Assembly: GCF_030817495.1 (NCBI RefSeq)
Contig: NZ_JAUSZK010000001.1
Coordinates: forward strand, 5,976,001-6,040,000
From: Streptomyces sp. V3I7
Lineage (GTDB): Bacteria > Actinomycetota > Actinomycetes > Streptomycetales > Streptomycetaceae
Reading direction: 5' to 3'
Length of the DNA stretch: 64,000 nucleotides
Shown here piece by piece: positions 25,927 to 35,110 of this stretch. Position numbers and translations under genes: made by a program. Numbering within the stretch: position 1 is the first letter of the stretch; each line of letters begins with the position of its first letter. The notes beneath the pieces are model-generated. The model was given only the letters and a program-made list of their open reading frames with translations. It did not search any database and was not told where the DNA came from.

Positions 25927-26386
25927 CCGTCCGTCCTCCCGCGATACGGCTCGTGTGGACGCCAGCAGAGCAGGACGAGTTTTCGGTCCGGCCAACGCCG
26001 CCTGAACTGCTCGACGTCGAGGACACGTGTGCGGCGATGTCCGCCGAATGGGTGGCCCCAAAGGGTGCATCATGTGACAAATGGGCGCAAAATTGGGCTG
26101 ATGGAGCACACATTGGATCGCAATGGTTACGCCTTGTTTGCACTCCCTATCGAGCGCGCCCCCGCTCATTTGGTTACTCTATAGCCGACGGACAGCACGA
26201 CTGGGTCCCATCCCCACCCACCGTCCGTCCCGAGGCGACCGCTTCACAACGGTCTGTTCTCCTACGAGTTGCCGGCGCCACCGCGTCCGAACTGGCCTTC
26301 CCTCCAGACCCGAGCGGGCGTGACGTGCCGGATCACAGACTGTTCCGGTTCGCCCCGAGGGTGACCCGACACATAAGGAGTGCGCG
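25927..26386. other. 460-bp divergent intergenic region with a low-GC core
   Basis: From about 26040 to 26190 the DNA is visibly AT-richer than its surroundings (for example GCGCAAAATTGGGCTGATGG, TTGTTTGCACTCCCTATCG and TTGGTTACTCTATAGCC), as expected for strong promoters. A mini-ORF at 26101-26184 would encode 27 aa (MEHTLDRNGYALFALPIERA and seven more) but has no good ribosome site. I list it as promoter DNA of the HD-like gene and the peptide gene, not as a coding region. Confidence 0.4.
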
Positions 26387-26560
26387 GTGACACCGGAGAA
26401 GACGAATCGCGAGCAGAGCAGCAAGAAGAGCAAGGAGAGCCCGGGCAAGAGGCCCGGTCAGCTCGGCAACCTCGACGTGTGGGCCCGGTCCGCTCCGATC
26501 CGCCTCGCGGGTTACGAGGAGGATCTCGCCGAACCGCACATCCTGCCGAGCGTGGACTGA
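26387..26560 (+). CDS. Orphan 57-residue peptide, unknown function, RiPP-precursor-like
   Basis: GTG 26387 follows a near-perfect ribosome site (AAGGAG at 26375-26380, 6-nt spacing), and the ORF ends at TGA 26558. The product has two parts. The first, residues 1-23, is Lys/Ser/Glu-rich and disordered (MTPEKTNREQSSKKSKESPG). The second, from 24, is ordered-looking: QLGNLDVWARSAPIRLAGYE, then EDLAEPHILPSVD. There is no signal peptide, cysteine or membrane helix. The bipartite design resembles RiPP precursors or small signalling peptides, but no modifying enzyme is adjacent; neighbours are an HD-like gene and an amidase, both minus strand. A terminator follows. I do not recognise the family with certainty. 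Confidence 0.65.
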   Translation: MTPEKTNREQSSKKSKESPGKRPGQLGNLDVWARSAPIRLAGYEEDLAEPHILPSVD

Positions 26561-26642
26561 CCGCCGGGTCAGCCACCTCGCGATCGCCGGACGCATGGGC
26601 GTGCGCAGGAGTCACGCCCATGCCGGCCACCCGCACCGAAGA

Positions 26643-26669
26643 AGCCGCGGCCGACACCGGACCGCGGCT
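26643..26669. terminator. Hairpin between the peptide gene and the convergent amidase gene
   Basis: Arms AGCCGCGG (26643-26650) and CCGCGGCT (26662-26669), extended by CC/GG inside the loop, lie 83 bp after the peptide stop and 50 bp before the amidase stop. It probably serves both convergent genes. Confidence 0.65.
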
Positions 26670-26719
26670 CCTCTCTGTCCGTCCGGACGTCCGCTCCCCG
26701 GGCTCGTCCCCTCCCCGCG

Positions 26720-28078
26720 TCAGTCCAGCAGCGCCGTGCGCTGCCACGGCCGCAGGCTCTCCAGCCGCTCCGCCAGCTCCAGCAGCTTCGGCTCCGACCC
26801 CGGCAGGCCCACGAGTTGTACGGCGCCGGGCGCGCCCGAGGGCAGCGTGCCGAACGGGACGGACATGGCGGGCCAGCCCGTGAGGTTCCACGCCGGGGTC
26901 AGCGGTGAACAGGCGGTGTTGGCGAGGACGTTGCTCAGCCAGCCGCGCTCGTGCCACGACCCCGCCTTGGGCGAGCGGCGGGCGAGAGCCGGGGTGAGCA
27001 GCACGTCGTGCTCGGCGAAGAAGGGGATCAGGCGCCGACGCAGCCGCTCGCGGTGGTCGCCGGTGCGGACGGTGCGCAGGAAGCGGCGTCCGACGGCGGC
27101 GTGGGCCCGGGTGCGCGGGGCCAGCAGCGCCGGGTCGAGGGCGGCGGCGTCCACCGCGGTGCCCGCCGTCCAGTGCTGGAGCGCGGTGAGGCCCATGGTC
27201 ACCGGGTACGGCGGCTCGGCCCGGCGCACCCGGTGGCCCGCCCCCGCCAGCAACCCGGCCGCCTCCCGCACCGCGGCCGCGTACGGCCGGGTCACGCTGG
27301 TCCCGGCGAGCGGGCTGCGCAGGGAGACGCCGATCCTCAGCGCGGCCGGCTCGTCCCCGTCCGCGGGCTCCGCGGCCGTGAACTCTGTGCCGGCCAGGGC
27401 CGAGAGCATCAGCCGGAGATCCTCGACCGTGGTCGCCAGCGGTCCGTTCTCGGACATGCCGAACCAGTCGCCGTTGCCGATCCCGGCCGGGATCACCCCG
27501 TGCCCCGGCTTGAGCGTGACCAGGCCGCAGTTGGCCGCGGGGATGCGCAGCGAGCCCATGCCGTCGTTGCCCAGCGCGATCGGAGTCAGGCCTGCAGCGA
27601 CCGCGGCCGCGCTGCCGCCCGAGGAGCCGCCCGCCGAGCGCGCCGTGTCCCACGGGTTGCGGGAGATGCCGTACACCCCCTCGGTGGTGCCGAAGACGCA
27701 CAGCTCGGGCACGTTCGTCAGGCCCACGACCACCGCGCCCGCCGCCCGCAGCCGGGCCACGGTCACATGGTCCTCGGCGGCGGGGGTGTCCGGGGTGGCG
27801 GCGGAGCCGTTGCGGGTCGACTCCCCGCGTACACCGAGGTTGTCCTTGATGGCCACCGGCACACCGGCGAGCGGGAGTTCGGCCAGGTCGGAACGGTCGG
27901 CCAGGGCATCGGCCTCGGCGAGCGCCGCCTCGGCGCGCACGGTACGGAAGGCGCCGATCCGGCCGTCGAGCCGCTCGATCCGCGCAAGGTGCTCGGCCAC
28001 CACCTCGCGCGGCGTGGCGCGCTTGTCGCGTACGGCGGCGGCGATCTCGGCGGCCGTCCGGCCGATCCACTTGGTCAC
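26720..28078 (-). CDS. Amidase signature family protein
   Basis: 452 aa from ATG 28078 (MTKWIGRTAAEIAAAVRDKR). The Ser-cisSer-Lys catalytic triad of amidase-signature enzymes can be traced: Lys78 in VPVAIKDNLGV, the cis-Ser in AGGSSGGSAAAVAAG (about 152/153) and the nucleophile Ser176 in GMGSLRIPA. It hydrolyses an amide (acylamide, peptide amide or carbamate); substrate unknown. It is not GatA, since no gatC or gatB is nearby and the C-terminal part differs. It is divergent from the GH38 mannosidase. Confidence 0.9.
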   Translation of the reverse strand: MTKWIGRTAAEIAAAVRDKRATPREVVAEHLARIERLDGRIGAFRTVRAEAALAEADALADRSDLAELPLAGVPVAIKDNLGVRGESTRNGSAATPDTPAAEDHVTVARLRAAGAVVVGLTNVPELCVFGTTEGVYGISRNPWDTARSAGGSSGGSAAAVAAGLTPIALGNDGMGSLRIPAANCGLVTLKPGHGVIPAGIGNGDWFGMSENGPLATTVEDLRLMLSALAGTEFTAAEPADGDEPAALRIGVSLRSPLAGTSVTRPYAAAVREAAGLLAGAGHRVRRAEPPYPVTMGLTALQHWTAGTAVDAAALDPALLAPRTRAHAAVGRRFLRTVRTGDHRERLRRRLIPFFAEHDVLLTPALARRSPKAGSWHERGWLSNVLANTACSPLTPAWNLTGWPAMSVPFGTLPSGAPGAVQLVGLPGSEPKLLELAERLESLRPWQRTALLD

Positions 28079-28328
28079 GACTGCTCCTGGGAGGTGCGCT
28101 GAGAACTCGGCTGAGGACTTACTCGTCAGTACGTCAGGTGTCGGGAGAACTCTGCCCGCTCCCGCGCCCCACGTCGAGATCCTCCCCGGCCCCGGGCCGG
28201 TGAGTGACCGGCGTCATAGGCATGGTTGTCCGGGCGGCGCTTCCGGCCGACGCTGGGAGTGTGCGGCGGCCCCAGAGGTCGTCACGCACCCCAGGTGTCC
28301 ATCCGCGACCAGCATCGGAGCACCCCCC

Positions 28329-31300
28329 ATGCATGACGACCGCACTCTGGTGGAAGCCCGGCTCAAGCGTGTCCTCGACGAGCGTGTCCGCCCCGCTGTG
28401 TACCCCGAGTCCGTGCCGCTGGAGGTCGCGGTGTGGCATGCGCCGGGCGAACCCGTGCCGGTCGCCGAGGGGCTCGCGGCCGACCCCGAGCCGATCGAGG
28501 TGGGTGCCCGCTGGGGCGCCCCCTGGGGGACCAGCTGGTTCCGGGTGACCGGGACCGTCCCGAAGGCGTGGGCCGGCCGGACCGTCGAGGCCCTGCTCGA
28601 TCTCGGCTTCGACGACTCCATGACCGGCTTCCAGTGCGAGGGCCTGGTCTACCGTCCCGACGGCAGCCCGGTGAAGGGCCTCAACCCGCACAACCAGTGG
28701 GTCCGCGTCGGCGCGCCCGTCCAGGGCGGCGAGGAGGTGCGGCTGTACGTCGAGGCCGCCTCCAACCCGGTCATCTTCGGCCCCCGCCCCTTCGTGCCCA
28801 CCCCGCTCGGCGACAAGGACACCGCGGGCAGCGAGCCCCAGTACACGCTCGCCCGGATGGACCTCGCCGTCCTCGACGAGACCGTGTGGCAGCTGGTGAT
28901 CGACCTGGAGGTGCTCGGCGAGCTGATGGCGGAGCTGCCCGCGGACTCGGCGCGCCGCTGGGAGATCCTGCGCGCGGTGGAGCGCGCCCTCGACGCCCTC
29001 GACCTCCAGGACGTGGGCGGCACGGCGGGACAAGCGCGTTCGTACCTCACCGACGTCCTCGCCGCGCCCGCCGTGCCGTCCGCCCACCGCATCAGCGCCG
29101 TCGGCCACGCACATATCGACTCGGCGTGGCTGTGGCCGCTGCGGGAGACCGTACGGAAGGTGGCGCGCACGGCCGCCAACATGACCGCGCTGCTCCAGGA
29201 CGAGCCGGACTTCGTCTTCGCCATGTCGCAGGCGCAGCAGTGGGCCTGGGTGAAGGAGCACCGGCCCGAGGTGTGGGCGCGGGTGAAGAAGTCGGTCGCG
29301 GACGGGCGGTTCGTGCCGGCCGGCGGGATGTGGGTGGAGTCGGACACCAACATGCCCGGCTCGGAGGCGATGGCCCGGCAGTTCGTGCACGGAAAGCGGT
29401 TCTTCCTCGACGAGTTCGGCATCGAGAACCAGGAGGCGTGGCTGCCCGACACCTTCGGCTTCGCCGCCGGGCTCCCGCAGATCATCCGCGCGGCGGGCTC
29501 CAAATGGCTGCTGACACAGAAGATCTCGTGGTCCCGCACGAACAAGTTCCCCCACCACACCTTCCTTTGGGAGGGCATCGACGGCACCCGAATTTTCACG
29601 CACTTCCCGCCCGTCGACACCTACAACTGCTCCATGAGCGGCAGCGAAATCGCCCATGCCGCGCGCAACTTCAGGGACAAGGGCAGTGCCCGCCACTCCC
29701 TCGCGCCCAGCGGTTTCGGCGACGGAGGCGGCGGCACGACCCGTGAGATGGTCGCCCGTGCGGCCCGGCTGGGCGACCTGGAGGGCTCGGCCACCGTCAC
29801 CTGGGAGACGCCCGAGGCGTTCTTCGAGAAGGCCGAGGCCGAGTACGAGCGTCCGCCCGTCTGGGTCGGCGAGCTCTACCTCGAACTCCATCGCGCCACC
29901 CTCACCAGCCAGGCCAGGACCAAGCAGGGCAACCGCCGCAGCGAACACCTGCTGCGCGAGGCCGAGATGTGGGCGGCCACCGCCGCCGTCCGCACCGGAT
30001 TCCCCTATCCGTACGAGGAGTTGGACCGCCTGTGGAAGACGGTGCTGCTGCACCAGTTCCACGACATCCTGCCCGGCTCCTCGATCGCCTGGGTGCACCG
30101 CGAGGCCCGCGCGACGTACGCCCGCGTCGCCGCCGAACTGGACGCCCTCATCGGCGCGGCTCAGCGCGCCCTGGCCGGCGAGGGCACCACCCCGCTCGTC
30201 TTCAACGCGGCCCCGCACGAGCGCGACGGCGTCCCGGCGGGCGGCGCCGCGACCCCGCGGGCGGTCGGCGAGACTCGCCGCATACCGCGCCCCGACGGCG
30301 GATTCACCCTGGACAACGGCCTGTTGAGGATCGTGGTCGACGCCCGCGGTCTGGTCGATTCCGTGTACGACGTCGAGGCCGGCCGCGAGACGATCGCCCC
30401 CGGCGGCGCCGGCAACCTGCTCCAGCTGCACCAGGACCTCCCCAACATGTGGGACGCCTGGGACGTCGACGCCTTCTATCGCAACACGGTCACGGACCTC
30501 ACGGACGCCGACGAGGTGACCGCGGGCGAGGAGGCCGCGTCGGTACGGATCGTCCGCTCCTTCGGCGACTCCCGCGTCACCCAACTGCTGTCGCTGCCAC
30601 CGGGGGAGCGGCGGCTGGTGGTCGACACGGAGGTGGACTGGCACGAGACGGAGAAGTTCCTCAAGCTGGCCTTCCCGCTCGACGTGCACGCCGAACGGTA
30701 CGCCTCCGAGACCCAGTTCGGGCACTTCCACCGCCCCACGCACACCAACACCTCCTGGGACGCCGCCAGGTTCGAGGCCTGCAACCACCGCTTCGTCCAC
30801 CTGGCGGAGCCCGGCTGGGGCGTGGCGATCGTCAACGACTCGACGTACGGCCACGACGTGACCCGTACCGTCCGCACCGACGGCGACCGCGGCACGACCA
30901 CCACCGTCCGGGTCTCCCTGCTGCGGGCGCCCCGCTTCCCCGACCCCGAGACCGACCAGGGCGTCCACCGCTTCCGGCACGCCCTGGTGCCGGGCGCGGC
31001 CATCGGGGACGCCGTCCGCGAGGGCTGGCGGATCAATCTGCCCGAGCGGCATCTGACCGGCGCCGGCGAGGTCGCCCCGCTGATCGAGGTGGACGACGAC
31101 GCGGTGGTCGTCACGGCCGTCAAGCTGGCCGACGACGGCAGCGGCGACGTCGTGGTCCGCTTCCACGAAGCCCACGGCGGCCGGGCGCGGGCGACACTGA
31201 CGGCCGGTTTCGAGGTCACCGGCGCCACCGTGACCGACCTGCTGGAGCGCCCGCTCGCCGACGCCCCGGCGCCCGAGCGCGACGGCAGCCGGATCGCGCT

Positions 31301-31349
31301 GCGGCTGCGTCCCTTCGAGCTCGTCACGCTCCGGCTGAAGCGGGGCTGA
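28329..31349 (+). CDS. GH38 family alpha-mannosidase
   Basis: 1006 aa from ATG 28329 (MHDDRTLVEARLKRVLDERV). There is no signal peptide, so it is cytoplasmic. Residues 1-245 are an N-terminal jelly-roll-like domain. The GH38 catalytic domain starts with AVGHAHIDSAWLWPLRETV (about residue 257, zinc His and Asp), and the nucleophile Asp lies in AWLPDTFGFAAGLPQIIRAA (about 370). The remainder is the alpha-mannosidase middle three-helix domain (LLHQFHDILPGSSIAWV) and C-terminal beta domains. It cleaves alpha-mannosides, probably oligomannosides imported after extracellular digestion by enzymes such as the GH92 protein at 18857. No dedicated sugar ABC importer is adjacent. Confidence 0.94.
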   Translation: MHDDRTLVEARLKRVLDERVRPAVYPESVPLEVAVWHAPGEPVPVAEGLAADPEPIEVGARWGAPWGTSWFRVTGTVPKAWAGRTVEALLDLGFDDSMTGFQCEGLVYRPDGSPVKGLNPHNQWVRVGAPVQGGEEVRLYVEAASNPVIFGPRPFVPTPLGDKDTAGSEPQYTLARMDLAVLDETVWQLVIDLEVLGELMAELPADSARRWEILRAVERALDALDLQDVGGTAGQARSYLTDVLAAPAVPSAHRISAVGHAHIDSAWLWPLRETVRKVARTAANMTALLQDEPDFVFAMSQAQQWAWVKEHRPEVWARVKKSVADGRFVPAGGMWVESDTNMPGSEAMARQFVHGKRFFLDEFGIENQEAWLPDTFGFAAGLPQIIRAAGSKWLLTQKISWSRTNKFPHHTFLWEGIDGTRIFTHFPPVDTYNCSMSGSEIAHAARNFRDKGSARHSLAPSGFGDGGGGTTREMVARAARLGDLEGSATVTWETPEAFFEKAEAEYERPPVWVGELYLELHRATLTSQARTKQGNRRSEHLLREAEMWAATAAVRTGFPYPYEELDRLWKTVLLHQFHDILPGSSIAWVHREARATYARVAAELDALIGAAQRALAGEGTTPLVFNAAPHERDGVPAGGAATPRAVGETRRIPRPDGGFTLDNGLLRIVVDARGLVDSVYDVEAGRETIAPGGAGNLLQLHQDLPNMWDAWDVDAFYRNTVTDLTDADEVTAGEEAASVRIVRSFGDSRVTQLLSLPPGERRLVVDTEVDWHETEKFLKLAFPLDVHAERYASETQFGHFHRPTHTNTSWDAARFEACNHRFVHLAEPGWGVAIVNDSTYGHDVTRTVRTDGDRGTTTTVRVSLLRAPRFPDPETDQGVHRFRHALVPGAAIGDAVREGWRINLPERHLTGAGEVAPLIEVDDDAVVVTAVKLADDGSGDVVVRFHEAHGGRARATLTAGFEVTGATVTDLLERPLADAPAPERDGSRIALRLRPFELVTLRLKRG

Positions 31350-31410
31350 GCGGGGCTGAAGCAGGGCTGAGCGACGCGGGGAGTGCGTGGGCGGCCGGTG
31401 TGTCCGCCGC

Positions 31411-32832
31411 CTACGCGCTCTCCGCACGCGTCGCCAGCCGGGTCGGCGGCATGTAGTCGCGGACGTACGTCCGCTCCCAGCACGCGCCCGTCTCCCGCAG
31501 CTCGCGCCAGTCGGTGTACCGGTAGCGGAAGAGGCGGGCGCGGACGTAGCGCGGGGGCCGGCCGGACGGGAAGGGGGAGCGGCGCAGCAGCTTCAGCGTG
31601 GCGCGGTCACCCTCCAGGAGCCGCTCCATCAGCCCGCCGAACCACTCCCCGGCGTACGCGGGCGACAGCGCGGCGAACCACATCAGCCAGTCCAGCCGCA
31701 GATGGTACGGGGCGAACTGGCGCGGCCAGTGCCGTGGACCGCCGGGCTTGCCCTTGAACTCGTACTCCCGCCAGTCCGCGTCCTCGTGCGGCCGCTCGTC
31801 CAGGGTCCCCTCGACCACCACCTCGTACCGCACCCGGCTGACGCTGCCGAACGCGCCGTAGGTGTTGACCAGGTGGAGCGGGTCGAAGGAGCGGTTCATG
31901 ACCTGGCGGCGGGAGATCATGTTCGTCACCGGGCGGTAGCTCAGGAACAGCAGCAGCGCGGCGACGGCCAGGACGACGATCTCGTACCAGAGCGGCGCGG
32001 CCGGGACCGCCGGCGGGCCGGTGGGGAACTCGATCGCGGACAGGGCCAGCACGATGGTGATCCAGTTCAGCCAGGCGAAGTTGCCGGACAGGACCAGCCA
32101 CAGCTGGGTGACGACCATCAGGGCGGCCGCGGCCGACGCGATCGGCTGCGGGGTGAACAGCAGGAAGGGCACGACGAGTTGCGTGAGGTGGTTGGCCGCC
32201 ACCTCCACCCGGTGCAGCGGCCTCGGCAGATGGTGGAAGAACCAGCTCAGCGGGCCCGGCATCGGCTGGGTCTCGTGGTGATAGTCCAGGCAGGTCAGCT
32301 TCCGCCAGCACTCGTCGCCGCGCATCTTGATCAACCCGGCGCCGAACTCGACCCGGAACAGGATCCAGCGCAGCAGGAACAGCACCACGACCGGCGGCGC
32401 GACCTCGTCGTTGCCGAGGAACACGGCGAGGAAGCCGACCTCCAGCAGCAGCGACTCCCAGCCGAACGCGTACCAGGTCTGGCCGACGTTGACGATCGAC
32501 AGGTACAGCGCCCACGGCGCCAGCCACAGCAGCATCCCGCCCCACAGCGGGAGTTCGGAGTCCGCTCCCGCGAGCAGGGCCGCCGACACCGCGCAGCCCG
32601 CCCAGCAGCAGGCGGCGAAGAAGCGGTCCGAGTAGTGCAGGTGGAACAGGCTCGGCGCCCGCCGGAACCGCACACGGGCGACGTACTCGGGAATCGGCAG
32701 CATGCCGCGCTCGCCGAGCAGGGCGCGGAACTGGAGGGCCGCCGCCAGGAACGCGACCAGGTACACGCCGGCCAGAGCCCGCTGGAAGACCAGCCGGCTC
32801 AACCAGTACTCGGGTGCGGTGAACCAGTCCAC
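31411..32832 (-). CDS. Lipase maturation factor family membrane protein
   Basis: 473 aa from ATG 32832 (MDWFTAPEYWLSRLVFQRAL). Six to eight hydrophobic segments are seen in residues 15-310 (GVYLVAFLAAALQFRALLG, VVVLFLLRWILFRVEFGAGL and others). A cytosolic or lumenal C-terminal domain has the LMF-specific DPLHLVNTYGAFGSVSRVR and WREYEFKGKPGGP motifs and RHWPRQFAPYHLRLDWLMWF. In animals LMF1 assists folding of secreted lipases; the bacterial homologues have no assigned role. It is convergent with the GH38 gene. Confidence 0.9.
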   Translation of the reverse strand: MDWFTAPEYWLSRLVFQRALAGVYLVAFLAAALQFRALLGERGMLPIPEYVARVRFRRAPSLFHLHYSDRFFAACCWAGCAVSAALLAGADSELPLWGGMLLWLAPWALYLSIVNVGQTWYAFGWESLLLEVGFLAVFLGNDEVAPPVVVLFLLRWILFRVEFGAGLIKMRGDECWRKLTCLDYHHETQPMPGPLSWFFHHLPRPLHRVEVAANHLTQLVVPFLLFTPQPIASAAAALMVVTQLWLVLSGNFAWLNWITIVLALSAIEFPTGPPAVPAAPLWYEIVVLAVAALLLFLSYRPVTNMISRRQVMNRSFDPLHLVNTYGAFGSVSRVRYEVVVEGTLDERPHEDADWREYEFKGKPGGPRHWPRQFAPYHLRLDWLMWFAALSPAYAGEWFGGLMERLLEGDRATLKLLRRSPFPSGRPPRYVRARLFRYRYTDWRELRETGACWERTYVRDYMPPTRLATRAESA

Positions 32833-32962
32833 GGCGGTGCGCTCCTTCCTTCATTGTGGCGCCCCGCGGCGGTCGCTCTCCGTACCGGGACGCTCCGTTT
32901 GCGCAACCCGGGCGAGTGAAGCAGACAATAGTGGCGAAAAGCCCGCAACGACAGGGGAGATC

Positions 32963-35089
32963 GTGTCGCCCCTCCCGCTCGAAGAATCGGCCGAATCCTG
33001 GCATGGTGGGCGCATGGCTGAGCAGGGAGCGAGCGCCCTGTCAGTCCCGGAGGAGTGGCCCGCTCATCCGGATCCGATCCTGGCGCTCAACCGTCTGGGC
33101 ACCTTCGACTGGGACCTGGACGCCGGTCTGTTCCACATGGACGCCCAGGCGTACCAGGTTTTCGACCTGCTCCCGGACGAGTTCGACGGGCGCCCGGAGA
33201 GCCTCGCCGTCCGGGTGCCCCCGATCGAGGCCAGCCGGCTCGACGCCGAGGTGGCCAAGGCCATCAAGGACGGCAGCGAGAACTACGGGGCGTACTTCCG
33301 TATCCGCCGCCGTGACGGCTCGCTGCGCTGGACGCACTCACTGGGCCACATCCACCGTGACGCGACGGGCCGGCCGCGCCGTGTCGTCGGCATCGTCCGG
33401 GACGCCACCAAGGACGTCACGGACGGCGACACGGGCGGCCCCTGGGCCGACCAGAACGCGGCCTTCCGCCGGCAGACCGACGTCGTGCAGTCCATCACCG
33501 CGGCCCTCGCGCCCGCCCGCACCGTCCAGGACGTCATCGACGTCCTCAAGGACACCGGCGGCCTGCGCCACCTCGGCGTTGCCAGCCTGGTGATGGGCCT
33601 GGTGGAGTCGGGCCGCATCCGGCTCGTCGCCGAGGGGCCCGCGGGCGGCTTCGTGCCCGGCACCCGGGTCACCCGCGTCGACGAGCCGTACCCGATGAGC
33701 GAGGTCGTCCGCACGCTGAGCCCGCGGTACATCGAGTCCTCGGAGGAGTTCGCCGAGGAGTACCCGATCCTGTGGCCGCACATCACCGGCCTGCGGATCA
33801 CCTCCGCGGCCTATCTCCCCCTCGTCGCCCAGGCCCGCCCGATCGGCGCCATGGGGCTGCTCTACAACGACCGGCGCGGCTTCTCGGCGGAGGAGCGGGC
33901 CGTCCTGGTCGCGCTCGGCACCAGCATCGCGCAGAGCCTCCAGCGGGCCATGCTCTACGAGCAGGAGAAGGACCTCGCCCAGAACCTCCAGCAGGCGATG
34001 CTGCCGCGCACCATCCCCAGCGTCCCCGGCGCCGACGTCGTCGTCCGCTACCGCTCCGCCTCCCTCGGCCGGGACATCGGCGGCGACTGGTACGACCTCA
34101 TCCCGCTGCCGGGCGGCCGCGTCGGCGCCGTCATCGGCGACGTCCAGGGCCACGACACCCACGCGGCCGCCGTCATGGGCCAGCTGCGCATCGTGCTGCG
34201 CGCCTACGCCGCCGAGGGTCACACCCCGGCGACCGTGATGGCGCGCGCCTCCGTCTTCCTGCACGAACTCGACACCGACCGCTTCGCCACCTGTCTGTAC
34301 GCGGAGGCCGACCTCGCCACCGGAGTGGTCCAGGTGGCCCGGGCCGGGCACATCGACCCGATCGTCCGGCACACCGACGGCTCCTGCCGCCGCGCCCCGG
34401 TCGACGGCGGCCTGCCGCTCGGCCTGTCCGCCGAGTTCGGCCGGCTGGAGTACCCGGTCACCACCCTCGAACTCGACCCCGGCCAGACCCTGCTGCTGTG
34501 CACCGACGGGCTCGTGGAGCGGCCCGGCGGCGACGTCGACGACGGCATGCGGACCCTCACGGAACTGATCCGTCAGGGCCCCTGCGACGTGCGCGAGCTC
34601 GCCGACCTGCTCATCGACGTGGCCGAGGAGCGCGGCGGGGACGACGACGTGGCCCTGCTCCTGCTGCGCCGCCGCGGCCTCGACACGGCGCGCCCCGGCG
34701 GCCGGCTCCAGCAGCACGTGGTCCCCGGTGACCCCGAGGCCCTCACCCTCGCCCGGCACTTGATCCGCGCCTCCGCCCGCGCGTGGGGCGCGGGCGAGCG
34801 CGCCGACGAGATCGAACTGGTCGCCGACGAGCTGATCACCAACGCCCTGATGCACACCGAGGGCTGTGCGATGGTCACCCTGCGGGTGCTCAGCGGCAGC
34901 GAACGCAGGCTGCGCGTCGAGGTCGAGGACTCCTCCAGCGCCCTGCCGCGCCGCCGCGACGCGGGCGAGACCGGTGTCTCCGGGCGCGGGCTGCTGCTGG
35001 TGGACCGGCTCGCCGACGTGTGGGGCGTGGAGGCGCGCGGCAGCGGCAAGGCGGTCTGGAGCGAGTTCGTACTGCCAGACAGCCCCTAG
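32963..35089 (+). CDS. PAS-GAF-SpoIIE phosphatase-HATPase protein
   Basis: 708 aa from GTG 32963, chosen for AGGGGAG just upstream; ATG 33014 (MAEQGASALSVPEEW) is the alternative. Domains in order, from GTG: PAS (about 55-155, YFRIRRRDGSLRWTHSLGHI), GAF (about 185-330, LVAQARPIGAMGLLYNDRRG), SpoIIE/PP2C (about 345-565, GRDIGGDWYDLIPLPGGRVG with metal-binding Asp residues, VIGDVQGHDTHAAAVMGQLR, LLCTDGLVERPG) and a C-terminal anti-sigma-type HATPase (about 600-705, ELVADELITNALMHT and GRGLLLVDRLADVWGV). Combining phosphatase and kinase in one chain suggests partner-switching control of a sigma factor or anti-sigma antagonist, responding to a small molecule or light bound by PAS/GAF. No antagonist gene is adjacent. 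Confidence 0.93.
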   Translation: MSPLPLEESAESWHGGRMAEQGASALSVPEEWPAHPDPILALNRLGTFDWDLDAGLFHMDAQAYQVFDLLPDEFDGRPESLAVRVPPIEASRLDAEVAKAIKDGSENYGAYFRIRRRDGSLRWTHSLGHIHRDATGRPRRVVGIVRDATKDVTDGDTGGPWADQNAAFRRQTDVVQSITAALAPARTVQDVIDVLKDTGGLRHLGVASLVMGLVESGRIRLVAEGPAGGFVPGTRVTRVDEPYPMSEVVRTLSPRYIESSEEFAEEYPILWPHITGLRITSAAYLPLVAQARPIGAMGLLYNDRRGFSAEERAVLVALGTSIAQSLQRAMLYEQEKDLAQNLQQAMLPRTIPSVPGADVVVRYRSASLGRDIGGDWYDLIPLPGGRVGAVIGDVQGHDTHAAAVMGQLRIVLRAYAAEGHTPATVMARASVFLHELDTDRFATCLYAEADLATGVVQVARAGHIDPIVRHTDGSCRRAPVDGGLPLGLSAEFGRLEYPVTTLELDPGQTLLLCTDGLVERPGGDVDDGMRTLTELIRQGPCDVRELADLLIDVAEERGGDDDVALLLLRRRGLDTARPGGRLQQHVVPGDPEALTLARHLIRASARAWGAGERADEIELVADELITNALMHTEGCAMVTLRVLSGSERRLRVEVEDSSSALPRRRDAGETGVSGRGLLLVDRLADVWGVEARGSGKAVWSEFVLPDSP

Positions 35090-35110
35090 CGGGGATGGCA
35101 GGCTGGACCC

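Noticed and set aside
26387..26560. Lasso peptide precursor
   Set aside because: A Gly followed by Glu eight residues on (GYEEDLAE) would fit a macrolactam ring, but the penultimate leader Thr is missing and no B1/B2/C maturation genes are nearby.
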